A stretch of DNA of 64,000 nt, from the NCBI GenBank assembly GCA_947477745.1, contig CANJUF010000001.1:124001-188000 (forward strand), in the 5' to 3' direction. Origin of the DNA: Sphingomonadaceae bacterium (GTDB taxonomy: Bacteria; Pseudomonadota; Alphaproteobacteria; Sphingomonadales; Sphingomonadaceae). Of the stretch, positions 1 through 12,054 are shown piece by piece. Every line of letters begins with the position of its first letter. Position 1 is the stretch's first letter. Below the pieces are notes generated by a model. That model was not told the DNA's origin. It saw nothing but the letters and a program-made list of their open reading frames with translations, and searched no databases. Made by a program: the position numbers and the translations under genes.

Positions 1-1
1 C

Positions 2-1066
2 GTGCTATGCCGGGACCGGAACAACTTCTGCCTGCATTACACCTGCCATCCCGCTTATCGCCGCCCGGACGGAACCGGCGTTCCGGGGTGCCGGTTCTAT
101 GGCGAGAATCCGGACGCGGTTTACCGGTGGGGCGGGCTCGATCCCGACCGGCGCTATACCCTGACCTGCTGGGAGACCGGGCCCGCGCCGGTCGATGCAT
201 CGTTCACGCTGATGGGCACCTATGGCGGCACCACGCCGGGACAGGCCATCGACCTGCATGACCTGTCGCGCAGTCCTGACGGCGGCTTCGTCATCACGCT
301 CGATGCCGATCCCGCGAATGGGCGCGCCAACCACCTGACCCTGACCACCAAGACCAGGCTGCTGCTGATCCGCGAGTTCCTCGGTGACTGGTCTGCAGAT
401 ACGCCTTTCGCAATGACGCTGGAGGCAGAGGGCGTCACACGCGGCGGATCATGGGACGAAGAACTTGCGCTCGACGAAATCTGCCACTTCGCGATCGAGG
501 AGCTCTACCTCTACTTCTGGATGAACCACATTTATCGCAACCTGCCGCCCAACGGGATCACGCCCGCGCAATCGGCGGCAGCGATGGGCGGAAGCGCCAG
601 CATGGCGACCGCGCAAGGCTATTTCGAGCTGAGAGAAGACGAAGCCGCCTTGATCGAATGGGATCCTGCCGGTGCGCGGCTCTCGGGACTTTCTGTGCTC
701 GACTGGTGGTACTTGCCGATCGACAGCCACCGCCTGTCATCGACGCTCAACAACCATCAGGCCCAGCCCAATGATGACGGCTCGGTGACGGTGGTGCTGT
801 CGCGCAGCGATCCCGGGGTAGCGAACTGGCTCGATTGCCGCGGGCTCAGGCATGTGCTGATGACCGCCCGCTGGCAGAACCTGCCCGAGCAGCAGCTGCG
901 CGGCGGTCCGCAGATCAGGAGCCGGATCGTCAAACTGGCTGAACTGGACGCCCATCTCCCCGCTGGCATGGCGCGCTGCAATGCCGCGCAGCGACAGGCT
1001 TTGAATACGGCGCGCCTCGAGGCCTACACGCGCCGCACTGGCAGCTTGAACAACATGCTGTCTTAA
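2..1066 (+). CDS. DUF1214-like hypothetical protein, 5' end truncated by the window edge
   Basis: ORF open at the window start; C-terminal 'DPGVANWLDCRGL...RW' resembles DUF1214-type proteins. Confidence 0.6.
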   Translation: MLCRDRNNFCLHYTCHPAYRRPDGTGVPGCRFYGENPDAVYRWGGLDPDRRYTLTCWETGPAPVDASFTLMGTYGGTTPGQAIDLHDLSRSPDGGFVITLDADPANGRANHLTLTTKTRLLLIREFLGDWSADTPFAMTLEAEGVTRGGSWDEELALDEICHFAIEELYLYFWMNHIYRNLPPNGITPAQSAAAMGGSASMATAQGYFELREDEAALIEWDPAGARLSGLSVLDWWYLPIDSHRLSSTLNNHQAQPNDDGSVTVVLSRSDPGVANWLDCRGLRHVLMTARWQNLPEQQLRGGPQIRSRIVKLAELDAHLPAGMARCNAAQRQALNTARLEAYTRRTGSLNNMLS

Positions 1067-2469
1067 TCGCTCTTGGGCGCGGTCTCACTCGTGGTCCACT
1101 TGTCCCACAACTTGTGGAAATGGCGGATCTTGGTCGCCTGATAGACGCCCAGCATCGCGCCGCGACCAAGGTGCATCAGGTTGTGCAGGCCTTTCTGGAC
1201 TTCGGGAATGTTGAATTCGTCCTGATCGAAAATCCGCGCAGCCCTCCCGAGCAGGTCGCTGGCTTCGAGATGCGACTGGTCCAGCCCCAGCCAGCGCGTG
1301 GCAGCCGGCCTCGGACGCTCGCCCTTGAACGGCTTGAGCAGATAAGTCTCCATCAGGCACATTTCGGGATCATCGCCCCAAGGCCTGAAGCGGTAGGCCA
1401 GCTCGTCGTAGGCCCACCACGGATGGAAGTTCGGGAACACGGTGAAATAGCCGCCGCCGAACACCTCGAAATCGGTGAGATCGTCGACCTTGTCGCCGAT
1501 CGTCTCGCGCAAGACCTTGCGGCGCACTTCAAGCTCGTATTCAATCAGTTCGCGGTCCTGGCCCTCGGCCGGATAGTCCTGAAGCACGCGTTCGACCGGT
1601 TCCTGGTTGCCTACCCCGGGCAGGGCATCAAGCCGCTCGTCGGGAGTTGGAATGAAGGCGAGCGGCAAGTCGGCGGTCCCCTGCCCCAGCGCCCGCGAGT
1701 AATTGCCCATCGGATCGTATTGCCCGCTGTCGGACGCCATCCCGCCGAAGTAGACGCCAAATTGCGAATGGGTTGAATAGTTGTGGTAGGCCTCCATGAA
1801 GGCCTCCTGCGCGACCTTCCAGTTGGCCGGGAAAATCTTGCAGATGTGGCCGGCGATGCAACGCTCTTCGAGCGGGAATTTCTCCCAGTGCATCGCCAGG
1901 TCGCCGAGATAGCTTTCCAGCGCCTCGCAGTCAGGGTCCATGTTGATGAAGACGAACCCGCCCCAGCGCCCGGTCTTCACTTCGACCAGACCGAAATTGT
2001 CCTCATCGAGCTGCGGGAAATCCCACCGCGACGGGCAGGATTTGAACTTGCCGTCTATCGTCCAGGTGAAGGCATGGAATGGGCAGCGCAGTTCCTTCCT
2101 GTGACACGCCCCGTCCACCAGCCGCCGACCCTGATGCAGGCAGACGTTGTGGAACGCGCGGATTTCATCTGGCGCGCTGCGCACCAGCAGGATCGAGATG
2201 TCGCAGATCTCATAAGTGACGATATCGCCGACCTCGGGGATTTCCTCTTCCCGGCAGGCCATCTGCCAGACGCGCTTCCAGATGCGTTCCTTTTCCAACT
2301 CATAGGCTTCGCGGGTTATGTACCTGTCGGCCGGAATGTCCTCGTCGCCAAGCCATTCGGACTTGTCGATCAGCAGGTAGTCCGGGACCGGATGCTTGTC
2401 GTAGGCCTTGAGGATGTCGATGAAATTGAGGCCGGGCGCGCGCGGGGTCTTGCGGATTTGGTCCATCAT
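1063..2469 (-). CDS. Aromatic ring-hydroxylating (Rieske) oxygenase alpha subunit
   Basis: 'VWQMACREEEIPEVGD', Rieske ligands CLH...CPFH, mononuclear-iron region 'EAYHNYSTHSQ'; start chosen at MMDQIRK, 4-bp overlap with the upstream small ORF. Confidence 0.88.
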   Translation of the reverse strand: MMDQIRKTPRAPGLNFIDILKAYDKHPVPDYLLIDKSEWLGDEDIPADRYITREAYELEKERIWKRVWQMACREEEIPEVGDIVTYEICDISILLVRSAPDEIRAFHNVCLHQGRRLVDGACHRKELRCPFHAFTWTIDGKFKSCPSRWDFPQLDEDNFGLVEVKTGRWGGFVFINMDPDCEALESYLGDLAMHWEKFPLEERCIAGHICKIFPANWKVAQEAFMEAYHNYSTHSQFGVYFGGMASDSGQYDPMGNYSRALGQGTADLPLAFIPTPDERLDALPGVGNQEPVERVLQDYPAEGQDRELIEYELEVRRKVLRETIGDKVDDLTDFEVFGGGYFTVFPNFHPWWAYDELAYRFRPWGDDPEMCLMETYLLKPFKGERPRPAATRWLGLDQSHLEASDLLGRAARIFDQDEFNIPEVQKGLHNLMHLGRGAMLGVYQATKIRHFHKLWDKWTTSETAPKSD

Positions 2470-2681
2470 TCTTCCCCTGCCCGTGCCGCGCAATCCGTTG
2501 CTATAAGCTCCCCCGTCACCCAGCGGCAGAAGATCGGGTCGGCGTGGCGCAATGGCCCTTCCAGCCAGGTGCCGTTGCGATCGAACTCTCCCCACTCGCC
2601 GCTGTCGCCTTCCACGCGCACCCGGTCCTTCGCAAGGGCTGCGTAGCGCGCAGGGTAATAGGGATGGCGGCAGAACTTCAT
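2466..2681 (-). CDS. Small hypothetical protein (71 aa) overlapping the Rieske gene start
   Basis: ORF MKFCRHPYYPARYAAL...; its TGA overlaps the Rieske ATG (ATGA). Confidence 0.6.
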   Translation of the reverse strand: MKFCRHPYYPARYAALAKDRVRVEGDSGEWGEFDRNGTWLEGPLRHADPIFCRWVTGELIATDCAARAGEE

Positions 2682-2817
2682 CGGTTAGTTACGTAAGCGT
2701 AGCTAAGTTGAAGATCAAGCTTTGGGCGGGGGCGATTGCACCCGGCCGCCTAAAATTCCGCTTGAGGAGAAACCTACGGGGTCGTAGTTTTCACACGGGC
2801 ATAGAGGAAACTGGATC

Positions 2818-4998
2818 ATGCGCGAGAAGAAATCGTTCTGCCGGATCTGCAATACCCATTGCGGGATGGTCCTGACGCTCGACGAGGAGGATCGGATCAC
2901 CGCGATCCGGCCCGACAAGGACGATCCGGTCAGCGAGGGCTTCGCCTGCTTCAAGGGCCTTCAGGCGGTCGAATCGCACGATCCCGAAAACAGGGTCCGC
3001 CATCCGCTCAAACGCATGGCAGACGGCAGTTTCGAACGCATCGGTATAGAACAGGCGCTCGACGAAATCGCCGAAAAGCTCTCCGCCATCATCGAGCGCG
3101 ACGGACCGGAAGCGGTCGGCGGCTATCGCGGAACCGGCTCGGGCTTCAATGCGGTCGGCTGCTTCATCATGGATACGCTGTTCGAGCAGATCGGCACGAA
3201 GAAGATTTTCTCCGCCTCTACCATTGATCAGACCGCCAAGAACGTCGCGGTCGAGCGGATCGGTTTTTGGCAGGCGGGCCTGCATCACGTCATCGGCAGC
3301 GACGTCACCCTGCTGATCGGGACCAACCCGCTGGTTTCCTTCGCCCTGACCTTCATCGTCATGAACCCGCTCAAGCACCTCAAGGAGGAGAAGGCGAAAG
3401 GGATGAAGCTGCTGGTCATCGATCCGCGCGAGACCGAGACCGCGAAGTTTGCCGACATCCATGTCCAACCGGTACCCGGCGAAGACGCGACGATCCTTGC
3501 CGGCATGATCCGGCAAATCCTGAAGAACGGATGGGAGGACAAGGAGTTCGTCGCGAAGTATGTCGATGGGCTGGAAGAACTGCGCGCCCGCGTCGAGCCG
3601 TTCACGCCCGATTATGTCGCCGAGCGCGCGGGGATCGACAAGGCGGATTTCCTCTCGATAACCAGGACATTCGCAACTGCAAAGCGCGGCAAGGCGATGA
3701 CCGGGACGGGCGCCAACATGGGGCCGCATTCCAATCTTGTCGAACACCTGCTCAATTGCCTCAACATCATTTGCGGGCGCTGCGTGCGCGAGGGCGAGCG
3801 CATCGCCTTCCCCGGCGCGCTGATGCAAGGCTATCCTCCGCTGGCGCAGGTCGCCCCGGCGATGCGATCGTACGAAACGAGCTACAAGAGCCGGATCGGC
3901 GGATACAGCCAGATCCCCGTTATCGTCCCGGAACTGCCGACCGGGATCATGGCTGACGAGATTCTCCAGCCCGGACCCGGACAAGTGCGCGCATTCTTCG
4001 TGCATGGCGGCAACCCGGCCGTAATCGTCCCCGACCAGGTCAAGATGGTCTCGGCGTTCCGTTCGCTCGAACTGATGGTAGTGATCGACCCGTTCATGAC
4101 CCCGACCGCAAAGCTCGCCGACTATGTCCTGCCAACCCGGCTTCAGTACGAGCGGGCCGACCTGCCCTGCTGGCAATACGAGGGCTATTGGAAGCCCTAT
4201 ACCCGCTACACCCCGCCCATCGCCAAGCCCGCGCAGGGCATGGAGGTGGTTGCTGACGAGTACATCTTCTGGGGCCTGCTCAAGCGGCTCGGAAAGCAGA
4301 TGTCGTTCCTCGGCGGCACCATACCGATGGACAATCCGCCCGATACCCATGTTTTCCTGAGCCGCGTTGCCGAACAAGCGGGCCGATCGCTTGGCGAAAT
4401 CAGGAAGCACGAGCTTGGCCTGTTCTTCGAGGACAAGACCGTGTTCGCGCTGGTCGGCGAGAGCGATGCCAGGTTTACCCTCGCCTCGCCCGAGGTCATG
4501 GAAGAATTGACCGAACTTTCGCAGGAGCCTTTCGGGCAGCAGCCGATCACCCGCGACGGTGCCGCCGCAACGCACCGGCTGATCGTGCGGCGCCAGCGCC
4601 ACATGTTCAATTCGATCAGCCGCGAACTGCCCGGAACGCACCGCCGCGTGCCTCACAACCCTGCTTATCTCAACCCCGAGGACCTCGCCGAACTGGGAAT
4701 TGCATCAGGCGACCGGATCCGCATCACCTCCAGAACCGCGAGCGTGGAGGCAATCGCCGAAGCTGACCCCAAGCTGCGGCGCGGCTGCATATCCATGTCG
4801 CATGGCTATGGCGATCTTCCCGACGCCAATCGCTATGACGCGCACGGCGTGGCGGTAAATGCGCTGCTGACCACCGACTTCGAACTTCAGACGGTCAACG
4901 CCATGCCCAGGATGACCGCTGTGCCCGTCCACGTTTCGCCCGCCGGCCGCCTCGACAATGCCTGGGCGGACAACAGCGATGGCAGGGTGCTGCAGTAG
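2818..4998 (+). CDS. Molybdopterin-dependent oxidoreductase (DMSO reductase family)
   Basis: N-terminal 'FCRICNTHCGM...FACFKG' 4Fe-4S motif, 'GTNPLVSF', 'VHGGNPAVIVPD', C-terminal molydop-binding 'NPEDLAELGIASGDRIRITS'. Confidence 0.92.
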   Translation: MREKKSFCRICNTHCGMVLTLDEEDRITAIRPDKDDPVSEGFACFKGLQAVESHDPENRVRHPLKRMADGSFERIGIEQALDEIAEKLSAIIERDGPEAVGGYRGTGSGFNAVGCFIMDTLFEQIGTKKIFSASTIDQTAKNVAVERIGFWQAGLHHVIGSDVTLLIGTNPLVSFALTFIVMNPLKHLKEEKAKGMKLLVIDPRETETAKFADIHVQPVPGEDATILAGMIRQILKNGWEDKEFVAKYVDGLEELRARVEPFTPDYVAERAGIDKADFLSITRTFATAKRGKAMTGTGANMGPHSNLVEHLLNCLNIICGRCVREGERIAFPGALMQGYPPLAQVAPAMRSYETSYKSRIGGYSQIPVIVPELPTGIMADEILQPGPGQVRAFFVHGGNPAVIVPDQVKMVSAFRSLELMVVIDPFMTPTAKLADYVLPTRLQYERADLPCWQYEGYWKPYTRYTPPIAKPAQGMEVVADEYIFWGLLKRLGKQMSFLGGTIPMDNPPDTHVFLSRVAEQAGRSLGEIRKHELGLFFEDKTVFALVGESDARFTLASPEVMEELTELSQEPFGQQPITRDGAAATHRLIVRRQRHMFNSISRELPGTHRRVPHNPAYLNPEDLAELGIASGDRIRITSRTASVEAIAEADPKLRRGCISMSHGYGDLPDANRYDAHGVAVNALLTTDFELQTVNAMPRMTAVPVHVSPAGRLDNAWADNSDGRVLQ

Positions 4999-5188
4999 GT
5001 CTTATCGTCCGCATACTTCGCTCCCCGCGCCGTGCACCCGTTTGCTGGCTTCTCGGGTTATTCGGCTGGCAACATGCTGCAATTCGGCTACGCTCAGCCC
5101 GGTTGATGGGAGAGCAAGCCATCGAGCCGAACGGACGTTTGCTGGCAAGAGAACCGACTGGTCCGGGCTAGCCTTTGGGAGTTGGAGC

Positions 5189-5377
5189 ATGAAATTTGAC
5201 CGCATCATTGCCAATGGCATGGTTGTCGACGGCACGCGCCAATCGCGGTTCCTGGGCGACGTGGGCATCAGGGAAGGCAAGATCGCCGCGATCGGCAAGC
5301 TCGATCCTGCTGATGCGGCCGAAGTTCTCGACGCGACCGGGCTGTTCGTCGCTCCGGGTTTCATCGACCTGCATACG
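5189..5377 (+). pseudogene. N-terminal fragment of an N-acyl-D-amino-acid deacylase-like amidohydrolase
   Basis: MKFDRIIANGMVVDGT...VAPGFIDLHT matches the start of the intact amidohydrolase at 38814-40565; homology stops at the metal-binding HxH. Confidence 0.75.
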
Positions 5378-5440
5378 GGCGCGCATGGCATAGGGGCAGC
5401 GCCGAAAGCTGTAGAGGATCGGCTTATCCGTCACGCCGCT
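5373..5440 (-). pseudogene. N-terminal fragment of a glutathione S-transferase/glutaredoxin-like gene downstream of trhO
   Basis: GTG start overlapping the trhO stop; (V)TDKPILYSFRRCPYAMRARM is a typical thioredoxin-fold GST N-terminus, then homology ends. Confidence 0.65.
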
Positions 5441-6386
5441 CTGACTTGCTGGCGCCGATATGCGCAGCTCCGCGAGACCGGGCGAGCCGTTCCTGCCGGT
5501 CCCGTTCGGCATATTTCGCCCGCTGGGCATCGGTGCGCTGCGAATGGCAAGCAGGACAACTCACTCCAGCCTGATACAGAGGCGACGCGCGATCCTCCAC
5601 GCTGACCGGTCTGCGGCAAGCGCGGCACAGCTCGTGCGTTCCGAGCTTGAGGCCATGGCCGACAGCGACGCGCTCGTCGAATACGAAGCATTCCCCTTGC
5701 CAAAGACTTTGGTCGGCGGGGGCCGTCTCGAGGTACTTCAGGATTCCGCCTTGCAGGTGATACACCTCGTCGAAGCCTTCGGACTTCAGGAACGCCGTCG
5801 ATTTCTCGCATCGAATGCCGCCTGTGCAGAACATCGCGATTTTCGGCTGGTCGCCATTACTCAGCAACCGCTCGCGTTCGGCGCGGAACCAGGCCGGGAA
5901 ATCGCGGAAGCTGCCGATCATGGGATTGATTGCACCGGCGAACGTGCCGATCGCCACCTCGTAGTCGTTTCGGGTATCGATCACGATCGTGCCCGGTTCG
6001 CGGATCAATGCGTTCCAGTCCTGAGGCACGACATAGTGCCCGGTGCCGGCAAGTGGATCGACGCCGGGCTGGCCCATGGTCACGATCTCGCGTTTCACTC
6101 GCACTTTCATGCGATGATAGGGCATCGTCCCCGCCGCCGAATACTTCACGTCCAGATCGAAAAAGCCTGGAAGGTTCCGAATGAGCGCCAGGACGCAATC
6201 GATTGCCCGATCGGATCCGGCAATCGTGCCATTGATCCCTTCCGTCGCAAGCAGCAGCGTTCCCTTTACTTCCGCATCACGGCACAGTTGTGCCAGCTCA
6301 CCGCGAACAGTTTCACAATCGTCCAGCCGGGCGAACTTGTAGAGCGCGGCCACGCGGATGGGTAAACAGGAGTCTTTCACGGGCAC
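5424..6386 (-). CDS. trhO: Rhodanese-like tRNA uridine(34) hydroxylase
   Basis: 'LLLATEGINGTIAG', rhodanese 'VIDTRNDYEVAIGTF', active-site 'FCTGGIRCEKS'. Confidence 0.93.
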   Translation of the reverse strand: MPVKDSCLPIRVAALYKFARLDDCETVRGELAQLCRDAEVKGTLLLATEGINGTIAGSDRAIDCVLALIRNLPGFFDLDVKYSAAGTMPYHRMKVRVKREIVTMGQPGVDPLAGTGHYVVPQDWNALIREPGTIVIDTRNDYEVAIGTFAGAINPMIGSFRDFPAWFRAERERLLSNGDQPKIAMFCTGGIRCEKSTAFLKSEGFDEVYHLQGGILKYLETAPADQSLWQGECFVFDERVAVGHGLKLGTHELCRACRRPVSVEDRASPLYQAGVSCPACHSQRTDAQRAKYAERDRQERLARSRGAAHIGASKSERRDG

Positions 6387-6393
6387 GTGTCCT

Positions 6394-6578
6394 CAGCGAT
6401 ACTTTCTGGCATTGGTGGCCGTGAAATCGGGATCCTTGTTCGCCGCCCAATCGACGAATTTGCGCACTTCGGGATGAGCCAGCAAGTCCTGCACATCCAT
6501 CCCATAGCGCTGCAATTCGGTGCGCACCATCGGCCTGTCCATGGTGCCTCGATTCGGAGGTCCATCTATCGCGATCAT
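6394..6578 (-). CDS. Orphan short hypothetical protein, possibly a gene remnant
   Basis: 61-aa ORF MIAIDGPPNRGTMDRP...FTATNARKYR directly upstream of trhO. Confidence 0.35.
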
Positions 6579-6959
6579 CTTGGCATTGCCATGCCAAGAT
6601 CACTGTTGCCGACTGCCATAAATGATCGTGAACGCAAATGTCCGAGAGGCCGGACGATCCGGAACGGCAGCTATCGATCAAGACTATTGCGGTTCCGGTT
6701 GGTCCAGCGCGTCTATTAGTCTTCACCGTCTAGCAATACCACTTTAGTCTCTGTGTAAGACATGAGCCCTTCCCGGCCAGCAGCTCACAAGGCTCCTGCC
6801 ACTGGGGACACCGAAAATAGGCCTCAGAGAAATACCGTCAAACCGGCGACGATTGTCTCGAGAAGCCGCTCTCCGTGCTCCCCAATCATTCCACAATGGC
6901 CGCACAAAGGCGCGCTTTGACGCTCAGAGAGCGAATCCCGTGCGACATGGGAGACCGGG

Positions 6960-7045
6960 TGGTGGACAGGGCTGGATTCGAACCAACGTACGCTTGCGCG
7001 GGCAGATTTACAGTCTGCTGCCTTTAACCACTCGGCCACCTGTCC
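6960..7045 (-). tRNA. tRNA-Tyr (GTA)
   Basis: Reverse complement GGACAGGTGGCCGAGTGGTTAAAGGCAGCAGACTGTAAATCTGC...GGTTCGAATCCAGCCCTGTCCACCA; acceptor GGACAGG/CCTGTCC, long variable arm, CCA encoded. Confidence 0.95.
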
Positions 7046-7177
7046 ACACCGGCTGTCGCTTGCGGGGAAACCCGCGAGTGTCGGCACCCCGTGAGGTGCG
7101 CTGCGACCGAGAGGCCGGGCTATTGGCGAAGCGCGGCATTCCTGTCAATGGGGGCGAACACCCCGGAAGGACAACAT

Positions 7178-7984
7178 ATGAGCAAACGCAGCGATGGCGC
7201 ACCCAAACGGGCACTGCGCGGTCGCGCCGGACGCATGCAGGGCGGGCGCGGCAGCGGACGGGCCAGCACTGGCGCAGTGCGTCTGTGGGGCCGCCATGCC
7301 GTCGAAGCCGCGCTGATGAATCCCGAACGCAACCATCGCAAGCTGTGGGCAACCCGCGAGGGAGCGGAATCGCTTGGCGGCGAGCTTCCGCCGGACTTTG
7401 CAGTGGAATGGGCCTCGGGCGCCGACCTCGCGCGGCTGGTCGCACGCGATGCGCCGCATCAGGGCCTCGTGCTCGATTGCGACATGCTGCCCGATATCTA
7501 CCTGTCAGACGTGCTCGATGGCGATCCTGCGCGGCCGCTGGTCGTGCTCGATCAGGTCACCGATCCGCACAATGTCGGGGCCATCATGCGTTCTGCCGCC
7601 GCCTTCGGTGCCTGCGCCCTGCTCACGCAGGACCGCCACTCCCCCCCGGAATCGGGCACATTGGCCAAGAGCGCCTCGGGCGCGCTGGAAATCCTGCCCT
7701 GGGTACGCGTGGTCAATCTCGCCCGCGCGCTCGACGAGGTGGCCGAGGCCGGATACTGGCGCATCGGCCTTGCCGGGGAGGCTGAAGCGACGCTGGCTCA
7801 GGCCCTGCCCGCCGGCCCGGTCGCGCTGGTACTGGGCGCGGAGGGCGACGGCATGCGCCACAATATCGGGCAGCATTGCGACGCGCTGGCCCGCCTGCCG
7901 ATCAGCGAGGCGATGGAAAGCCTCAACGTCAGCAACGCCGCAGCGATCGCGCTTTATGCGGCATCCATACGCGGGGGAGAATGA
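7178..7984 (+). CDS. rlmB: TrmH/SpoU-family 23S rRNA 2'-O-methyltransferase
   Basis: 'LWGRHAVEAAL', 'DQVTDPHNVGAIMRSAAAFGA', 'LVLGAEGDGMR', 'SLNVSNAAAIALY'. Confidence 0.92.
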   Translation: MSKRSDGAPKRALRGRAGRMQGGRGSGRASTGAVRLWGRHAVEAALMNPERNHRKLWATREGAESLGGELPPDFAVEWASGADLARLVARDAPHQGLVLDCDMLPDIYLSDVLDGDPARPLVVLDQVTDPHNVGAIMRSAAAFGACALLTQDRHSPPESGTLAKSASGALEILPWVRVVNLARALDEVAEAGYWRIGLAGEAEATLAQALPAGPVALVLGAEGDGMRHNIGQHCDALARLPISEAMESLNVSNAAAIALYAASIRGGE

Positions 7985-7985
7985 C

Positions 7986-8780
7986 ATGACGACAACAGAG
8001 ACATTGCCTCGCCGCGCCGCCGCAGCGAAACGAATGCTGGGTGCTGGCGTGGTCGCGGCGCTCGCCATACTGCTGGCGGCCTGCATGCTGATCCCGGGCA
8101 AGTTCGCCTCCAGCCTTGATCTGCGCAAGGACGGGAAATTCAGCTTTGCCTACAAGGGCGAGATCCATTTCGTCTCGCCGTCCCAGCTCGACGAGAAGAA
8201 GGAAGGCAGCGAAGCCAAGCCGGACGGCAAGGCGGGCAAGGACGCGGAAGCCGCGCAAATGGAAGCCATGATGGGCGGCGGCATGAACCTGACGGACCCC
8301 AAGGCCGCGGATGAGTTTGCCCGGAAGCTCGCGCGCCAAAGCGGCTGGCGCAGCGTCAAGTCGATGGGCAATGGCCGCTTCGATGTCGATTATGCGGTGA
8401 GCGGAACGCTGAGCCACGATTTCACCTTCCCGGTGATCGACGGCTTTGCCCAGGCCAGCCCTTTCGTCCAGGTGATCCGGCGCAGCGATGGCTCGGTGCG
8501 GGTCAATGCCCCGGCCTTTTCCTCAGGCCCCGAAGGTTCCCCCTTGCGCAATCTGGCGCGAATGGGGGCGATGGACGATGCCGGGAAGGCGAAGAGCGCG
8601 AGCAAAGGCCCGAAATTGCCAGTGCTCGACGGCACCTTTGCCGTTACCACTGATGGCGCGATCCTCGCCAACAACACCGAGGAAGGCCCGCAGCCGGGCA
8701 CCGGTGGCTCGATCCTGAACTGGACGGTGAACGACAGCACCGACAGCGCGCCGACTGCGCTCATCGGTTTGACCAAGTAA
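7986..8780 (+). CDS. Hypothetical lipoprotein
   Basis: N-terminal hydrophobic segment and lipobox-like 'AILLAAC'; starts 2 bp after the rlmB stop. Confidence 0.7.
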   Translation: MTTTETLPRRAAAAKRMLGAGVVAALAILLAACMLIPGKFASSLDLRKDGKFSFAYKGEIHFVSPSQLDEKKEGSEAKPDGKAGKDAEAAQMEAMMGGGMNLTDPKAADEFARKLARQSGWRSVKSMGNGRFDVDYAVSGTLSHDFTFPVIDGFAQASPFVQVIRRSDGSVRVNAPAFSSGPEGSPLRNLARMGAMDDAGKAKSASKGPKLPVLDGTFAVTTDGAILANNTEEGPQPGTGGSILNWTVNDSTDSAPTALIGLTK

Positions 8781-8797
8781 CCGGTTCACTTGCACAC

Positions 8798-8840
8798 AAA
8801 GAAAACCGCACCAGCCAGGTGACTGATGCGGTCTCTTTTT
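8798..8840 (+). terminator. Rho-independent terminator
   Basis: 'aaaccgcaccagccaggtgactgatgcggtctcttttt' stem accgca/tgcggt plus T tract. Confidence 0.65.
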
Positions 8841-8885
8841 CGTTTCAGGCATCAGCGCTCGCTGATGCCGAAGGTTCGCAGGGTC

Positions 8886-9158
8886 TTAGTTGACCGCGTC
8901 CTTGAGGCCCTTGCCGGCCTTGAACTTCGGAAGCGTCGAAGCCTTGATCTGCATCGTTTCGCCGGTGCGCGGATTGCGGCCAGTCGAAGCCTTGCGCTTG
9001 GCAACCGAGAATGTGCCGAACCCGACCAGACGAACCTCGCCGCCCTTCTTGAGCGAACCGGTGATGGCGTCGAACACACCCTCGACCGCCTTGGTTGCAT
9101 CGCTGCGGGTAAGACCGCTCGATTCCGCTACGGCACTGATGAGATCGTTCTTGTTCAT
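8886..9158 (-). CDS. hupB: HU family DNA-binding protein
   Basis: MNKNDLISAVAESSGL...GFGTFSVAKRKASTGRNPRTGE. Confidence 0.96.
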   Translation of the reverse strand: MNKNDLISAVAESSGLTRSDATKAVEGVFDAITGSLKKGGEVRLVGFGTFSVAKRKASTGRNPRTGETMQIKASTLPKFKAGKGLKDAVN

Positions 9159-9440
9159 TCGAATTTCCCCCTAAACTCTGGATGTGGAAACGGACTTGGA
9201 AACTTGTGGAATCGCGAGCGCGAAGGCGCATTACTTGGACGATTTGGGCACTGCCTGTCAAAGGCAAATGCCCGGGTTCCGACGCATTTTCTGACGAAAT
9301 GAAGCCATTTTGGCGTGCATGACGATCAATGTGCTGCGAAGCGCGCAAAGCGCATCATCGTTTCATGGTTAATTCCCGGTAATCGGTCGAACGCTGTTCC
9401 TCGATTCGCTGCGGCGCAGCGAAAAATGGGCCCATCGGGA

Positions 9441-11879
<2,439 letters not shown>

Positions 11880-12004
11880 CGGGCAGGCCGAGACGCCTGC
11901 CGGTGGTTGGTCGCAGATATGGTATCGTGTGCCGCCTGGTGCAATGGCGAGAGCGACCGAGCCTGTGGACTCGCGGAATCGCGTGTTCCGTTTGCCGCAA
12001 AAAC

Positions 12005-12042
12005 AAAGGGCGGCCCGGACATAGCGGACCGCCCCTTTTCTT
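12005..12042 (-). terminator. Hairpin terminator, probably bidirectional
   Basis: aaagggcggcccggacatagcggaccgcccctttt between the amidohydrolase and lon genes. Confidence 0.65.
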
Positions 12043-12054
12043 GCTTATGGACCT

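Noticed and set aside
2791-4656. 621-aa minus-strand ORF
   Set aside because: Antisense to the molybdopterin oxidoreductase; no recognisable domains
6853-7785. 310-aa plus-strand ORF
   Set aside because: Runs through the tRNA-Tyr and overlaps rlmB in another frame; rlmB has strong motifs
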